Source: Macrotrachela quadricornifera (taxonomy: Eukaryota; Rotifera; Eurotatoria; Philodinida; Philodinidae). Taken from it: a stretch of 64,000 bases of DNA. How positions within the stretch are numbered: position 1 is the stretch's first letter; every line of letters begins with the position of its first letter. A program made the translations under genes and the position numbers. Under the pieces are notes generated by a model. It searched no databases and was not told where the DNA came from. It worked only from the letters and a program-made list of their open reading frames with translations. Where the stretch lies: the NCBI GenBank assembly GCA_022393335.1, contig JAJEKB010021193.1:1365680-1429679 (forward strand), in the 5' to 3' direction. Positions 44,792 to 56,673 of this stretch are shown here, piece after piece.

Positions 44792-44944
44792 GTTCAGTGA
44801 TCAAATGTCTCTTGTTTTGGTGATCAAAAGTATATTTTCCCATTAATTAAGTCAGAAACATTTGTCTTTCGACAGTACAAATAATTAATATGATTTATTT
44901 ATCTTGAGTAGAAAGACAACAATAGTTTTATTTTGCTCTTCAAC

Positions 44945-45538
44945 ATATCTCCCTGGAGAAAATAAATTGAACACCTTATTTTTCGCATAATTTTTCTATA
45001 TTACTGTCATTTTATGTCAAATTTATACCACAGATACATCTTTGATTACTTAACATACCCTGAAAATTTCAGCAGAGTAGGATGAGAATTGACTGAGAAA
45101 AGTACAAATACATCTTATGTACTCATGTAGGTTTGCAAAGAAAAGTGGCTGTTTTTCTGCTAAATTTTGTTTTCAACAACATCAACTTTTGGCGAATGAT
45201 TCCGCTCTTGTAGGCTTTTTCTAAGCATTTTTGAGCATAATTCGATTCATAAAACTTTTATCAGTGAGAATAACATTGACGGAACCTAATATAAATATCC
45301 AACGTTGATGGTGTCGAAAAGAAAAAGCAGTCAATTTCCTTTACAAACCTACATGAGTGCATGAGATATATTTGTACTTTTCTCACCCAATTTTCATTCT
45401 ATACTGCTGGAATTCTCAGGGCATGCTTTAAGTAATGGAAGATGTATCTGTGGTATGAATTTGACATCAAATGGCAATAATATAGAAAAATTATACGAAA
45501 AACAAGGTGTTCAGTTTATTTCCGCCAGGAGAGTATAT
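44945..45538. mobile_element. Foldback element, ~594 bp, ~235-bp arms
   Basis: 'tgaacaccttatttttcgca' at about 44969 is mirrored by the 'acgaaaaacaaggtgttca' segment near 45493. 'ataccacagatacatctt' and 'caaacctacatgag' also match in inverted order. The middle (about 45190-45300) is unique. No open frame. Confidence 0.85.
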
Positions 45539-46069
45539 GTGTTATAGTGTACATGACGTTCAGATTTGCTTTATAAATATGTATTTTTAAAAGAGGGGAC
45601 AACATAATTGTATCTGATTGGGAATACTATTCTTCATAAGTGATTATATGGTAGAAGTTTATTGTAAAATTTATCTAATAGATGTTATATGCCATTTAAA
45701 AGTGTAATTTTTTCTACATTTATTTTCGATGAAATACGAAATTGTATTATTGTGTTAAACAACAGGACAAAAATGATTAGTTTAATCTCATAGCAATGAT
45801 AAATGTTAAATAGATTATACTTGAATAAAGAAACACGAAATGATAATATATGTAAATTCATTACTGAATTGCAACTTTCATTAGTAAATCTAAAGGATGA
45901 AAGAACCTATAAGAAATAAAATTATTTCAATTTAAATTAATAAAAATATTTGTTCAATGCTTATTTTCCAGAAAAATTTTTTAGTTAAAGATATTCAACA
46001 ATAAATCTAGTTATATAGATTAGTAAAAGTATGATATTACCACTAAATTGATATTTCAAATAATAAATA
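45539..46069. other. Intergenic, nothing recognised
   Basis: AT-rich spacer, with no repeat or gene identified. Confidence 0.5.
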
Positions 46070-46945
46070 TACAGTGACTGTCCATGTAAAAACAAATCAA
46101 GCAAAACGCGATTAATATCGATTTTTTGAGAAAGAAACATCAAAAACGGACTAGATTTAGTAGTTTTCAATTAAATTTAACGAAATAATTGACTTTAATG
46201 GTCATCATGCGCTAAAAATTGATTGAAATGGATTATTTCAATGAAAATCAAAATAATCGATTAAATTGAGTTACTTCTTGAAAATCATATTAATTCATTA
46301 AAAATCGAATCCATTACAGTTGATTTCAATGGCAGCCATCTAAAACAGATTTTTCTTTATAAGCCTCGGTGATTGATCAATAATTTATCTGCTACGAACT
46401 TTGCCTTCACACCATAAATCCAAATCGATCTCAGACGTTTTCTCTTGCAATCAATCAAATTCAATTGAGTTTTTAATGAATTACAGTGTTATGCAGGGTA
46501 ACAATTGAGTTCAACAGATTTTATTTATAATTGATTAAAATCGATTTCAATCGATTATGTAATTACACCATCTCAAGTTGGCGTAATTTATATAGGAGTT
46601 TCAATTTAACTATGCTTGAAAGAGTTTAGTGCAATGGTAACTCCATAGTTTCTGTTGATGAGAAGTCAAAAAAAAAGATGGAAAATTAGCGATTTCATGT
46701 TTGAATCTCGATAAAACCGCTTATCTTTCACATGTTTGGTTAAAATCAATTATATAGAAATTAATCAATTTTAATTGATTAGCCATTAGTAATCTAGTAA
46801 AATCAGTTATCTATTAATAATCGATTATAATCGATTAAGAAGTCACAGCTGCAGTGATATCTATGTAAAAAAATGGAGAAAAGATCAAATGTTAATCAGA
46901 TTAAAATTTGACTTATTGTCCATTTTTTTACATGAACAATGAATA
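46070..46945. repeat. Repeat element with AATCGATT/AATTGATT words
   Basis: The outer segments 'ctgtccatgtaaaaac' (46078) and 'ttttttacatgaacaatgaa' (46923) are inverted partners. Between them the words 'aatcgatt', 'attgattt' and 'aatcgattataatcgatt' recur more than a dozen times in both orientations, making the region internally self-complementary. It is probably a degraded non-autonomous element. Confidence 0.5.
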
Positions 46946-47324
46946 ATATTTTTTTTTCGAACTTAATATGATCCTTAAAATTAGAATAATAAATTCAACT
47001 AGAAAACAAGAAAATATTATATATGAAACTAATATATAAATCAATGTCATATTTGTGCATATGAATTTTAATGTGCATTGATACAGCAAATATTTTTTAA
47101 TATTTTATCAGAATCAAATTAAATTCAAATATCATAATGAAAAACATCTTTATCTTCTCTAGAAAAAAGTGAAACTAGGCATTTGAATTATATCTAAATG
47201 TTGTTAGATATCATCTGATTCTATTTGACAGAATGTATCAATAGCCAACAAAAGAAGTAATAAGTCATAAGATTGTTACATGGGGCACTACAAAAGTTTT
47301 GCAGTCAGCCCTTACAACAAATAT
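46946..47324. other. Intergenic, nothing recognised
   Basis: AT-rich spacer up to the mariner relic. The last part ('tggggcactacaaaagtttt', about 47281) is probably the 3' untranslated region or inverted-repeat end of that element. Confidence 0.45.
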
Positions 47325-47606
47325 TCAGAGTCTGATTCCAATGTATTTTTCAAAGTACTGTCCTTCAACATGCATGCACTTGTGAATTCGTATAAACCAG
47401 TCTTCGAAGCAGTTTTGGAAATCTTCTATTGTGAGACTGTCACTGGCTTTTTCTAAAGCTCTAAACATAGCGTTGTGGTCGTCGAACTGAATTCGACATA
47501 GTTGATTTTTTTAGTTTGGGGAATAAGAAGAAGTTGCAGGAATTTAGATCTGGAGAATATGGAGGATTTGGACATGATTCTACATGATTTTCGGTTAAAA
47601 ATGAGC
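47325..47606 (-). pseudogene. mariner-family transposase C-terminal relic
   Basis: On the minus strand, 'HVESCPNPPYSPDLNSCNFF' followed by LFPKLKK matches the mariner motif PPYSPDLAPSDYFLFPKLK, whose Asp is the third catalytic residue of the DD34D triad. After a frameshift the reading continues 'FRALEKASDSLTIEDF...CFEDWFIRIHKCMHVEGQYFEKY', the typical mariner C-terminus, ending at a TGA (47325-47327). The rest of the transposase is absent: the relic is cut at 47610 by the element that follows. Non-functional. Confidence 0.85.
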
Positions 47607-47609
47607 AGT

Positions 47610-47986
47610 CATCCTATTCCGTGATGTTGAACATTAGGGAATTAGTTTCGTCTAGGGAACTAATTCCACTGATTCCGGAATTGCATGAAATCTACAGAGA
47701 CCTCGATTCCGGAACCGATTCCACCAATTCCTAGGAATTTCTTGCGATTCCGATATTGATGGAATCAGTACTGATTCCGGAACCTCTCGTGCATGTTTGA
47801 GGTTGATCTCCAATAGCACTACCAAACATGAGGGTGAAGGCGAGAAGCAATTCCGGAATTAGAAGGTACTGTTGGAAGTGATTCCGGAATTAGATTGTGT
47901 TACGGTCTGCTCCAATTCCAGAATCGGTAGAATTAATTCCTGAGACGAAACTAGTTCCGCAATGTGCAACATCGGGGAATAGGATG
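47610..47986. mobile_element. GATTCCGGAAT-rich inverted-repeat element, 377 bp
   Basis: Ends are mirrored for about 60 bases: 'catcctattcc' then 'gatgttgaacattagggaa' on the left, and the inverse ending 'ggaataggatg' on the right. The interior repeats GATTCCGGAAT/ATTCCGGAATT in both orientations. It interrupts the mariner relic, so it inserted later. The ~60-90-codon frames at 47859-48169 cross its border and are not genes. Confidence 0.8.
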
Positions 47987-49517
47987 TATTCTCTCTTATA
48001 TATATATATAACCTGGCAACGAAAAAGGAGTATAGAAGAACTAGTATCAAATGTATCTAACAGTTTACTAAGCGTTAATGATGTTTCTTCAGAAAATGTA
48101 TCACCAACCAATTGTATATATTTATTTGATTTTCTTGGACTAAAGCAGCATTGTCACTATAAGCACTGAAACACAGTAAAGCAGTTGCATCATAATTGTA
48201 TTCGTTATCATCTATATCACGCAAACAAATATGATTATCTAATGGATTATTTCTTTCAATTTTCGGATTGATACAAGTCCAAAAAAAAGTAAAAGAAATT
48301 TGTTTTCAAATAAAATTTTTCTAGAACAAATTGATAAGTAAAGATAGAATTCAAAATATATTAAATAATAACATCTTTCATAAGACATCAAAAAGAGAAT
48401 AGAGACGACACGAGTTATTGATAATGTTGTCAAAAAAAAAATATATATATAAACATATTATGACACAATATGAAAAGTCTCATTGTAAAAGAAAATTTCT
48501 TTTAGTAATACAAATCTTATTTTGGGGGTTGTAAGAATTTAAAAAGAAAATTCGTGAAAATAAGGCAGATAGTTGAAATAAAGGGAAAAGGATTAAAATC
48601 ATAGTTAAAAACTTTTCTACAATTTGACTTGTTCTTCATATCGAACAGGTGAATACGTCATATGATTTGGAACCTCTATATCAGCTTGTGCGAGCGTAAC
48701 GCGGTGACGTTTTGGCTATCGTGTTATTAACCTTTTCGGTAATCAGATCGCTCAGAAGGTTTGTTCTTTTGTTATAAAATGCACCTCTGCCCTCTACAAA
48801 ATCTCTGGAAATATGAGCTCGTTGAGCGAGCCGTTTGAAAATTATAATAAAAATACATGGCATAACCTAATTGTTCTTTATTTTCCTGTGAATGTATGCT
48901 ATACTCAAAGAAACTTTCAATCGATGTTTTGTAGTCAACAGTTTGAGGTATCTAAAGGAAACAAATTTTCTTCGAACAGGTTTTCTATGTTGAATAGAAA
49001 TCGGTTTAATTAACGTAACACGATGTCAATGACTTTTATTATCATTTGGTCTTCTATGCTTCATTTTGTTATATGTACACCTCGGTTAAGACGAGATATT
49101 ATTTTATACTACCACTTACGGTATGGAAATATTAAATGCTGTGTTTAGTGACTCCTCTAATACAAAAAAAAATTTTAAAGAAAACAAACAAGTTTAACCA
49201 ATGTGTATCGAAAAGTCTATGTTATGTCAAAAAGACTCAAAATTGCAGTTAATATTTTTTCTCAATGATTTACTTAGGATTATCCAAAAGTAATGTCGTC
49301 ACTATCGTATTTTATTAATAGAAAGTTTGAATAAATTTCCTTTTTTATTAGGTGATAGAGAAAATGATGCTCGATTTTTCTATACTATTTGATCAATCTT
49401 TAACTAATACCATAATAATAAAATTTTGATAAGAACTATTTTTGTGTGAAACTTAACTATCGGTTAAAGTAGATTAAATAAACATACTTTGCATCTCAAT
49501 TTTCAATCATTTAATAC
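47987..49517. other. Intergenic, with (TA)n microsatellite at the left
   Basis: A short (TA) run at 47999-48011, then AT-rich DNA. 'ggattatccaaaagtaatgtc' at about 49278 recurs as 'gatcatccaaaagtaatgaa' at about 54352, both next to GAAAAGCTC-family copies or their debris. No gene recognised. Confidence 0.45.
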
Positions 49518-49955
49518 ATTGTATTAAAAAAAAATATGCCACACAATGCAGCGTGAAAAGCTCTAAAATTTTTATAGAAAACCTTATTTTATATTTCAGG
49601 TAAAAAAAATAATTTTTTTCAAGACAGTTGGATAGAATTTTACTGTTTTTGGAAACAAGAATTGCGCAGTCAAAATAAGCGATCTTATACAGATTGTAGG
49701 GCCTTTCACGATACATCTCATTATGTATTTCGTTTTTGTTTAAATATAAGATATCAGGTAATAAAAAGAGGAAATGAGAAAAAACGAAATCATCTTCTAT
49801 CAAAAAAATATTGTTTTCGCATGATTGCAAATTAGTCCCTCAGAATTTTGCTTATTACGAAAGCAAAAAGGGCAATTATAAAATAAGCTTTTTTATGGAA
49901 ACTGTAAAGCTTGTCACGCTGCATTGTATGATATGTGCTGTGTTTTTAATAACGC
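49518..49955. mobile_element. Foldback repeat of the GTGAAAAGCTCTA family
   Basis: 'acacaatgcagcgtgaaaag' followed by 'ctcta' (49541-49565) is mirrored by 'aaagcttgtcacgctgcatt' (49906-49925), with matching A/T-rich extensions on both sides including 'ccttattttat'. A partial third copy ('gggcctttcacgatacatct') lies inside at about 49699. No coding capacity. Confidence 0.7.
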
Positions 49956-49979
49956 GTATTTAGATTGTATTTGAAAGGC

Positions 49980-50235
49980 TTCAAAGCCATCTTTGGATAT
50001 CCTTAAGATTTTCCGAGAACCAATTTTGGATATTCTTAAAACCTCCTTGAAAAACCGTGTTTTGATATCCATCAAATTCCTTGAAAGATCTTCCTTAGGT
50101 ATTTCTTCAAAAACTATCTCTAGATACCTATTAAAATCGTTGAAAAACTATCTTTGGGTGCACCTTAAGATCCTTCAAAACCTTGTTTAAATATTCGTTA
50201 AAATTTTCCGAAAACCATTATTGAAAATATTTGAG
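49980..50235. repeat. Degenerate ~38-bp minisatellite
   Basis: About six to seven units of the type 'ccttgaaaaaccatctttggatatccttaaaat', at roughly 37-39-base spacing. Frames through it are repetitive (for example 49993-50190) and not genes. Confidence 0.65.
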
Positions 50236-50675
50236 AAAATTGAGGTAAATAATCGAAAAATTCCCGAAGTTTGCATTAAATACTTTGAGGTTGATATAGC
50301 ATAGAAGACAATTACAATTCAGTTTTCATTCTATTGAGGATTGGTAAAACACGGATTTTGGACTCTTTTTTGGTTCACGCCAACTTTGATTCACTCACAT
50401 GACCGTTGAAAGGATAGAATATTTGTTCGAAAAATGTTTTAACTACATAATATATAAAGATAGAAAGATATTTCATTTTTTAAATAGTCAAATCAATACA
50501 TCGAATTAGAAGCAACCGAATCGATCATAATTCTCAACAAAGATTGTTTTGATCTGATTAGCACTGCAAAACATAAAATTCAACAACAAAACACAGATTA
50601 TATTTTATGTAATCTTAAAGAAAATCTGTTTATAACAATATGATTTTAAGCATATATAGTCATGTAAGGCATGAA
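50236..50675. other. Intergenic, downstream of the ART-TPR pseudogene
   Basis: AT-rich with no recognisable feature. The 3' end of the minus-strand locus should lie here, but no clear AATAAA on that strand was found close to the stop. Confidence 0.45.
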
Positions 50676-53210
50676 TTATACTGATCGAGTTTTTAGATCG
50701 ATTAGTTTAGTTCGTATGATTTTACGTTGTTTGAAGTTGTCTTCCTGTATCATTTCGTAAATCAATAACGCTTTCTGAAAATGTTCAACAGCCCTATTAA
50801 TATTTTTTCCTTCATCTGCATAAAATTCACCCATTGATCGATGGCAAAGAGCAATATCTGGATGATATTTAGGCAATTTGAGTGTCCATATATACAATGC
50901 ATTTTCAAATGCTTCAGATGCGTTAGCCTTATTTTCGAGTGCAACATGAGTTTGTCCAATGAGATACCAACATTTAGCGATATCTCGATGGTTATCATTA
51001 GGTGCAAATATGCGTTTATACATATTTCGAGCTCGTTCAAACAAATCAAGTGCACTCAGAAAATCTTCTCGCTTCATATAAATTTCGCCGATATTTTTCC
51101 ATCTGTACGCGAGATCGGCATGACCGGGTGATGATGTTGAAAAAAGTGTTTCGATAAAGCGCAAGGCCTTTTCATAATATCCGTAGGCTTCATCCAATCT
51201 GTTGAGTCGATAAAATGTCTTTCCTATATCATTGAGTATGACAGCATACGTTCGATTATTGTTTGTCATTCTTCTTTTGTAGGATTCAGCTGCATGATGA
51301 AATCGTTCGAGTGCTTCATCATATTTTCCTTGTTTATACAAAAGCTTGCCAATACAGGTGTTGTTTACAGAAAGCTGTGGATGATCTTGAGGAAGAAGCC
51401 GTTCATCAATAGCTGCACCTTCAAGAATATACTTCAGCCCTTGTTCGTATTCTCTTTTAAGATAAAAAGAATATGAAAGAGAACAAAGGGCTGTACTTTT
51501 ATCAGGATGATCAAAGGGATATTTATTCTGCAAAAGTTGGAGAGCTCGTTTAAAATATTCCATACTTGCATCATGTTCACCTTTGAGGAAGTATAGATAG
51601 CCGGTGGTTTTTAATACCTGAGCAATACCATCAATATTCTCGTTTTCGCCGGCACGTCGGTATAGCTCAAGAGCTTCGTTACTAAATGCAAGAGCATCCA
51701 CAAGGTTATTGCATATAGAGTGTACTCGACAGGCGTAGTGACAGAGCGAGCAATACCAAAATGAACTTGTGGATCATTGGTTCGTCGAAGAGCAAGTTGT
51801 TCAAAATAGGTATAAGATTTTAGCCATTCACCCATATCATGTAATAAATCACCAAATACAATTTCTATATCAGGTGACTTGTTCAATTCAGCTTGTTTGA
51901 AATCAAGATACCCTTTGGCTATAGCATGACCTTCATTGCTTGCTTTCATTCGACATATCCAATAACGATTTTGATCCTTGAAATCGAACGATTCAAGTTT
52001 AAAAACTGTTCCGAGATCAAAAAGAACTTCATCTTCGTCTTGAAATGAACTGAGGTAACTTACATCAGCCAGAACTATATCTGGATGAACATCTAAAGCA
52101 ATGTCAATAATAAATAGAACCGATTCAAAAGTATTAGAATTATATAATATTCCAATTCCTGCATATATTTCTGCTACTGATCTTTGCCGACTGGTAGAAA
52201 AATAACCATTAACAGAAATATGGTGTCCAATACTCTCATGTAGTCGTTTACATTCTTCTTTAGACATTTTTATACCTCGGAAAACAGTTATATGTGACGT
52301 TACATTCCGTAATACTTGACAATTTTCGGCTAAATAGGTACATAGATCCACAATATAGAATCGATATGTATACAATGCATCGATATCTTCAGTTCGTAAG
52401 GGCGTTATTGATAAGTTTATAAATAAATGAATCTCTAGTATACCATTTAATAGCTTGATCAGGTGTATAATTTCTTTCAAATTCGGTGATATCTTCCATT
52501 TCTTTCTCATTTCCTCTGTAATATAAACGACATTTCTCTATCATTTCTTGTTTGCTTTCACTTGTCGAATCTTTATTTATTACCATTCGTCCAATAATAT
52601 ACTTGACAAGTTGAAGAAAGATGAACGAACCAGATTCCCGACTCAAATCCCACATCGATTTTTGTTTATCAGTATTATATAGAGCAAATATAGTTGATTG
52701 TCTATCAACAAGTTCAATTGCATGCTTAATACTTAATGCAAGACTAGTTTGTTCATCAAAGATGCCCACTATTTTGTGCCACTGTTTGTTAATTAAGAGT
52801 TTTTCATAGTTATTTTTATGTTGACAAAATATAAAAATGGAATCAACATATCACACTTTATGTAAGTTATTGAGAAGGTCGGTTGATGCATATGTACCAG
52901 CAACTATAATAAGTACTGTTTCGTTTTTAATTGAATTAATATAAGCAAGACATTCGGATTCGTTATTAAATAAAATCACATAATCATTTAATTTACGTAA
53001 CATTTCCTTTGTTAACCGAATATCATCAGTCAAAAGACCCGTGTCAAAAACATGACCATCTAACCATACAAGTGTAATCTGTTCACAGTTAATTCTTCTT
53101 AACGATAATTCCTCTTCTCTGTTCAATTTAACATGTTTATAGCGTTCTAAACGAAGCTTATTTTCAATATTACTATGATTAGTATTGTTACTAGCTGTTA
53201 TAATATTCAT
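50676..53210 (-). pseudogene. Second ART-TPR locus, broken by three lesions
   Basis: Same architecture as the gene at 40393: N-terminal shared domain (ITLVWLDGHV...IFIFC), ART domain with FRGIKMS (Arg), GYFSTS (Ser-Thr-Ser) and DEDEVLF (Glu-x-Glu type), then about seven diverged TPRs (51700-50676), ending in a TGA at 50676. Three breaks: an in-frame TGA at 52851-52853 in the N-terminal domain; a one-base insertion near 52397, just before the ART fold; and a frame change between about 51711 and 51770 where ART linker passes into the TPRs. Around each break the flanking protein similarity continues, so none looks like an intron. The N-terminus lacks the MGACKS lipidation motif. The TPRs are not homogenised, unlike the sister gene. 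Likely a decayed paralogue; sequencing error could explain one lesion but hardly three. Confidence 0.8.
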
Positions 53211-55726
53211 ATCTCCAGAATAATGTTTCGGACGAAGTAGAGATATTATTCATTATATTAAACTCTTATTGATTATTATTTTTTAATTTTGTATATTATT
53301 TATAATTTGGTTTTTACCAAATTACGACAAAACGTACAACCCAAATGGCATATGTGATTATGCCAATAATGTCGCACATTAATTTTATTCGTCATTTCAT
53401 TTTTTGCGGCATATTTTTATATTACGCATGTGTGTTTCATTCTCGACGTCATAGCAATTTTAAATGAAACGAAGTATACAACGTAATCAAAAATCGACGC
53501 AATAAAAGGAGGCAAATATTGTATAATATAACGTTACTCACACCTTTCATCAACTATGAATATAAAGAATGAAAAAGAAACGACTAAAAAATCGAATGAT
53601 AATGTCATAGCTAAAGAAAGAGAATGAATGATGAAGAAGATGCACCATAAAAGTACATTCAAAAGTGTAAAGGAGCCATTCTAGAATTTTTTCATGTTTG
53701 ATCTTTTCTATTCCTGAAGACGGTACTACGTAGTTATTGGATTTGTTGAACTTTTTCATATTTTAAAAGCCTTTAGTCAAATTATAGGAAAATATCATCC
53801 TTGAAACATACGTTTTCGATTAACGAAAGTATTGCACTGACAAATTTCCTATGCGTATTACTTGCTAACTCGTCAGTAACAGATTTGCTATTATTATGAT
53901 GAATCTGGATGGATTCTGATCGATCCTCACGAATTGAGGGAGCTATCTAGTGAACATTTTTTATAATAACTGTATTTTATTTATGTGCCAACTTGTGAAA
54001 TTCTGTTGATAAATGTTTTGAAAAGTCAAATATTTCCTATTGATTTCATATGAGTGGAACATATAGAAGAACTTACGGTATTATAAATCATTTTATTCTG
54101 AAGTTTATGTTGATTGACGATAAAACATCTCTATAGAAGATTATAAAATCCTGATTATTATATTTATATTATAATTTCTGCAAACGTATTCGCAATGAAG
54201 AAAAATCAAATCCTAATCGATCTCAATCGAAAATTGGAAATATTTGCAAAACTCTCTAAGACTTTATTATCTTCTTGGATTTCTTTCTTGATCTTAATAT
54301 TTCATATAATCAACTAATTTAACTTTTCAAAAATTTCTCGTCTTGCTAACAGATCATCCAAAAGTAATGAACCTCATAGTATTATTCGAATACTTATTCT
54401 ATAGCTAGCTCTTCACAGATAATCATTTTTACTAGATGATGCACCATTCGATTCTCTACAGAACTATGCTATTTTTATTAGCGTAAATAACAACAATAGT
54501 TTGTAACAGACGATGCAAACAATTAGTCCATGATACACAACTTTCTAAAACCAAATTTTCTTAGATTTTAATTTGTAATGTATGTTCATTTTTGACCTAG
54601 GAAGAAGCAAAACTGACACCTTGTCGTTCGAACTGTGATGTATTGTTTAAAATAACCTTTTATCACTCTAAATGCTTTTTCGATTGCCAAAGTCGCTAGA
54701 AATTAGTCCTAAAGAACTGTAGTCACATGTAATCGTCATTTAATCGCTGATTTCTGTATTCGATTATTAATTATCAATTAATTAGAAAGATGTTCTGAGA
54801 TTTGCATGAAATTAAAAATGAAATATATTTTATACAATTTTCTAGTATATTCATGGAAATTCAAACAAATTTTTTCATAATAAATAATTTTATTTTAGCT
54901 ATTCTTTCAGATTAATTATTTTCTTGACTGGATGTTTTTTGCTATTAATTTATTTTTAGATAAATCTTTCAATCTTAGACTGACGTAATGTTGAAAACGA
55001 TTTTGTAGATGTTGACCATATCAACAAGAATGATAATTCACACCATGTTTTCAAATAGATCTTGATAAAAAAAAAAGACAAGTTTTATTTATAGGCTTTT
55101 TATGTTTTCTCTTTTTTGTTTGTACGTCGAAGATGGTGGTGAACAGTTACATGTTATAGTTGCATTTTTTTGTATATAGTGTTTATAGAGAATAATGTAC
55201 ATACGTAGTTTTTTAATAAAAATTTTGTTTAATTATGAATCAAGAAGATAAAGTGACTTTCTACAATAATTGAAATTATATGCATTATATTAGCCTATAA
55301 TTAGAAATGAAGAAACTATTTCGGGTTCGGGTTCGGTTAGTCTTTGGACTCTAGTGTATAATGGAAGAAAATTAAAAACTAAGCAAAATAAAGCAAGTGT
55401 ATACGATTACTTCACATATATAGGAATTCTTTTGGTCTGTTATTAGGAAAAAGCATTATATAAATATGATGCTAGTCTAAGTTAAACTTAATCTATCATA
55501 TGCATAGAGTACTAGAAAAGTTTTTTCGCTCGACACTTCTAAAAGCTTCAATTTGCATTGAAATATTCTATTATATTGCTTAGACATATTTAGGAATATA
55601 TACAAAAATTGAGACCTCTAAGTCTTGCATTTTGCCATAATCTACCATTTATTTTACGTTACATACCAGATGACTTACAATAAATGACAGAACTTTGAAT
55701 TTCATATTTTTATCCTTACAAACATT
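53211..55726. other. Intergenic, nothing firmly recognised
   Basis: AT-rich. The 69-codon minus frame at 53550-53759 is Phe/Ser-rich and unfamiliar. 'gatcatccaaaagtaatgaa' at about 54352 is debris of a dispersed repeat. A 'gggttcgggttcggtta' run sits at about 55323. Confidence 0.45.
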
Positions 55727-56000
55727 TTATGAAAATAAAAACAAAATATAGTAGAAAGTGCAACGTGAAAAGCTCTATAATCTACAATATAAAACTTATG
55801 GTAATTGTTTATTTTTTCTTTCAAAATAAACAATATTTTGAGTGACTAATTCTCGATACTACGATAGGTAGTTTAGAGGATTTTGATTTTACTTTCAAAA
55901 TAAAAAGAACACAAGCAAAATGAAATTGTTTTTTGTAAATTGAAGAGCTTTTCACGCTACTTCTTCGGATATATTTTGATTTTTTAATAAAGAGTATTTA
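55727..56000. mobile_element. Foldback repeat of the GTGAAAAGCTCTA family
   Basis: 'caacgtgaaaagctctataa' (55761-55780) is mirrored by 'gaagagcttttcacgctac' (55942-55960), with matching outer A/T-rich flanks ('aaacaaaatata' against its mirror). The same core is seen at 49.5 and 23.3 kb. Confidence 0.65.
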
Positions 56001-56673
56001 AGAATAAAAAAGTGAAATGCAAAGTTCTTCTATTTATGATGGATCATCCGTTAACAGGTTGCATACACCTCAAATAAAAGCAATGACAGGTTGTAGTGAA
56101 CTACAAAACTTAAAAGTCTGAAACTTTGCATATAATCCTAGATATGTATGAACATTATGAAAAAATACTTAAAACTAATATGTGAATTTTGGAAAAGTCA
56201 GGCGAAGAAACGTTTCTAGTGCCCCATGTAGTATCATTTCATTCCAAGTCACAAGAATTAACAAATTCTGTTAAGCTAATTAATGGATCTTGATATAAAT
56301 CAATTATACATGATTCCATACAAAATCAATCAATATCAAAATTTTAACAACAGATTCTCCTTTTGAAATTATAATCGTAGTATATAATTGTTAAAAAATG
56401 TTCATTAAATGATTTATTACGATCTTCATCAGTTTCATTAAAATGTTTAAAATGTCTTTCTGAATATGGACAATTCTACCTGATTGAAAAGACAAAATTC
56501 ATCATTGTTATTAATGGTACCACATCCCAAGAATACATATATGTATCGTGTCTCAATAGGAATCAAACCAATAAGAGTATGATATTGAAATAATGAAGTA
56601 CTTCTGATTAATTCTTAAGAAAAAAAGAAACAAACAGAAGAATAATAATAGATGATGAAAATTTGTTTGAAAA
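56001..56673. other. Intergenic, downstream of the pentapeptide gene
   Basis: AT-rich. 'gtgccccatgtagta' at about 56219 resembles the end of the mariner relic at 47.28 kb and may be its inverted-repeat type. No gene. Confidence 0.4.

Noticed and set aside
46625..46665. Another tRNA D-arm-like string ('gtttagtgcaatggtaac')
   Set aside because: No T-arm or acceptor stem follows; it lies within a degraded repeat.
52770..52853. An intron that would remove the in-frame TGA in the second ART-TPR locus
   Set aside because: The only GT...AG pair available would delete the conserved IFIFC segment that aligns with the intact paralogue, so a nonsense mutation fits better.
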